Origin: DATGFK01 sp040007395
GTDB taxonomy: Bacteria > Chloroflexota > Anaerolineae > Aggregatilineales > UBA2796
Assembly: GCA_040007395.1 (NCBI GenBank)
Contig: JBDTVG010000191.1
Span: 1-6,872, forward strand
Length of the DNA: 6,872 nt
Reading direction: 5' to 3'
In this document: positions 5,666 to 6,872 of the stretch, piece after piece
How positions within the stretch are numbered: the stretch's first letter is position 1
How the letters are laid out: every line of letters starts with the position of its first letter
Notes under the pieces: generated by a model
Told to the model about the DNA's origin: nothing
Database searches by the model: none
The model's input: the letters and a program-made list of their open reading frames with translations, nothing else
Translations under genes and position numbers: made by a program

Positions 5666-5803
5666 AATATTTATCTATTTGAGCAGATGATAGGCCGCAA
5701 AGGCACGTTTGCTGTACCAGACCTCTGCTTTTCCTCGCACTCACTCGAATCGGTACCATGAGTATTCCAAGATGTCGCATCTGTACTGACGGGAAAAGAC
5801 ATC

Positions 5804-5851
5804 ATGTTGATTCGCTTGCTAAATCAGTTGAAACGATCGCTCAACCCGTAG
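5804..5851 (+). other. Possible start of a plus-strand gene cut off by the IS at 5847 (weak)
   Basis: ATG 5804-5806 is preceded by a purine-rich GGGAAAAGA (5791-5799) and encodes MLIRLLNQLKRSLNP before TAG at 5849-5851, which lies in the IS end. The amphipathic, leucine-rich start resembles a real N-terminus. With only 15 codons this is no more than a hint; if true, the remainder would lie to the right of the IS, beyond this window. Confidence 0.15.
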
Positions 5852-6820
5852 TATGCGAAAACTCCATCGCCACATGACTCGGCACGCTAGGCTGCCTCGC
5901 GTCGATAATCATGCAGGATGCCGCCTAACACATCCCGACAAGAAACCGGACCCATCGCTGGGCCGCGTGGAAAAGGAATGGGCGCTTGCTGCTGTAACCC
6001 TTGGTGCGGTCGTGCTGCGTTGTAATAGTCGACATACTCCCGCAGCACGCGTCGCAGATGGGCTTGATTGATGATCAAGAGTCGATCCAGACATTCCTGG
6101 CGCACTGAACGAACCCAGCGTTCGGCAAAAGCATTGGCGTTGGGTGCCCGATATGGAGTTAAGATCATTTCGATGCCTTCGGCAGCAAATACAGTCTTAA
6201 ACGAGACGGTGAACTTCGTGTCGCGATCATGGATGAGAAAGTACTTGGGACTATCAATGTCCTGAAGTTGCCAGAGCAATTGCCGGGCTTGTTGGGTGAC
6301 CCAGCCTGAGTCGGGCTGACTGGTGCAGCCTGCCAGGTAGACCCGTCGCGTGCTCACCTCAATGAAGAACAGGACGTACACCGTTTTCAAAAAGACGGTC
6401 TCGATCGTGAAAAAGTCGCAGGCCAGCATCTGCGTCTGGTAATGGTTCAAGAAAGTGCGCCAGTTGCTGTGCGTCCGGTCACGCTCCGGCGCGGGCAACA
6501 TATGGTGGCGTTTGAGCACATCCCGTACCGTTGAAATGCCGACATTATACCCCAGCTTGCCTAGTTCACCCTGGAGTTTTGCGTAGCCCAGTCCAGGATT
6601 CTCCTTGGCTAAGCGCACGATCAGGGCTTCGAGTTCGGCATCAATACGGGGCCGGCCCACGCTCGCTCGGCGTTGAAACGTCCACTTCCGTTTCACTAGC
6701 TCCCGGTGCCAGTGGAGGACCGTCGCTGGCTTGAATAGCAACAGGCTATCCTTGAACCGTTGGCCACCTGCTCGTGCGCGATTCTTGATCCGCACTGCCG
6801 TCAGCGCCAATAGCAATTTG
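5847..6820 (-). mobile_element. Second rve-type IS of the same family, 5' truncated
   Basis: The left end CGTAGTATGCGAAAACTCC (5847-5865) matches the left end of the other copy (CGTAG..TGCG...A..CC) and lies 22 nt beyond the transposase stop at 5887, the same spacing as in the first copy. Similarity at the other side ends at about 6820, inside the transposase N-terminal region. The right inverted repeat is absent from 6817-6872. The copies have the same orientation but clearly different sequences, so this is not a recent duplication. Confidence 0.65.
5887..6816 (-). pseudogene. rve/integrase-core DDE transposase, N-terminally truncated
   Basis: The frame gives 309 residues counted from TTG 6814-6816. 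It aligns end to end with residue 57 onward of the transposase at 3688-4788: the helix-turn-helix region (WHRELVKRKWTF, then GLGYAKLQGELGKLGYNVG), the catalytic triad D134 (ACDFFTIET), D197 (IHDRDTKF) and E232 (ANAFAERW) with the same D-34-E spacing, and the C-terminus RDVLGGILHDYRREAA. Upstream of the TTG the frame has only A-K and then TGA and TAG stops, where the first copy has RWEKL preceded by about 60 residues. The N-terminal segment and the IS end are therefore missing. The catalytic core is intact, but activity without the N-terminus and the right end is unlikely. A TTG-initiated shorter protein cannot be excluded, though no ribosome site is evident. Confidence 0.8.
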
Positions 6821-6872
6821 GCTCATGTTAACTACACGTGCGCGGCAACAAGTGCTGCAACGAAATCAGGGG

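Noticed and set aside
5589..5780. 64-codon N-terminal extension of the DUF433 antitoxin
   Set aside because: The frame is open, but the extension carries no domain, covers the likely promoter and palindrome, and exceeds the usual family length.
3649..6820. An intact composite transposon carrying the toxin-antitoxin pair
   Set aside because: The two IS copies differ widely in sequence, one lacks its right end and transposase N-terminus, and no flanking target duplication is visible.
1..6872. CRISPR array, tRNA, rRNA or a new multi-gene defence system
   Set aside because: No regularly spaced direct repeats, no cloverleaf or rRNA-like sequence, and no recognisable defence genes beyond the known-type toxin-antitoxin pair were seen on either strand.

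Overview
The window looks like accessory chromosome or plasmid DNA from a bacterium, most likely a filamentous member of the Chloroflexota; Cyanobacteria are the main alternative. This is inferred from remembered resemblance of the IS6-type transposases (YLNNR.EQDHRGIKQRYYPM motif), the single-ORF integrase-core transposases and the DUF433/DUF5615 pair to Chloroflexota proteins. No rRNA or other phylogenetic marker is present. Every gene I accept lies on the minus strand, and base composition looks moderate in GC.

Layout, left to right. (1) <1-707: N-terminal part of a membrane-anchored PAF-acetylhydrolase-like hydrolase, running off the left edge. (2) 704-1226: the front end of an IS6-family transposase gene, cut off just after its zinc ribbon and continuing in frame into a transmembrane segment. 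An apparent 1-base frameshift then leads to a tail whose stop overlaps the hydrolase start (ATGA). (3) 1280-2536: an intact secreted beta-propeller-like protein. (4) 2714-~3648: an IS6-family element whose transposase is split by a frameshift at 3409. (5) ~3649-4915: an apparently intact 1.27-kb insertion sequence with a single integrase-core (rve) transposase and recognisable inverted ends. (6) 4810-5588: a two-gene operon, a DUF433 antitoxin followed by a DUF5615 PIN-like toxin. The toxin's last codons have been replaced by the inserted IS. (7) 5847-~6820: a second, diverged copy of the same IS family with intact catalytic residues but lacking about 62 N-terminal residues.

The window is therefore an IS-dominated region. 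Two directly oriented IS6-type elements bracket the propeller gene and share an exact 15-bp terminal sequence. Two directly oriented rve-type ISs bracket the toxin-antitoxin pair. I found no tRNA, rRNA, CRISPR array or new multi-gene defence system. The most interesting points are the chimeric reading frames made at the IS junctions: a toxin with an IS-encoded basic tail, and a zinc ribbon joined to a membrane segment. The toxin-antitoxin pair belongs to a predicted, known family.
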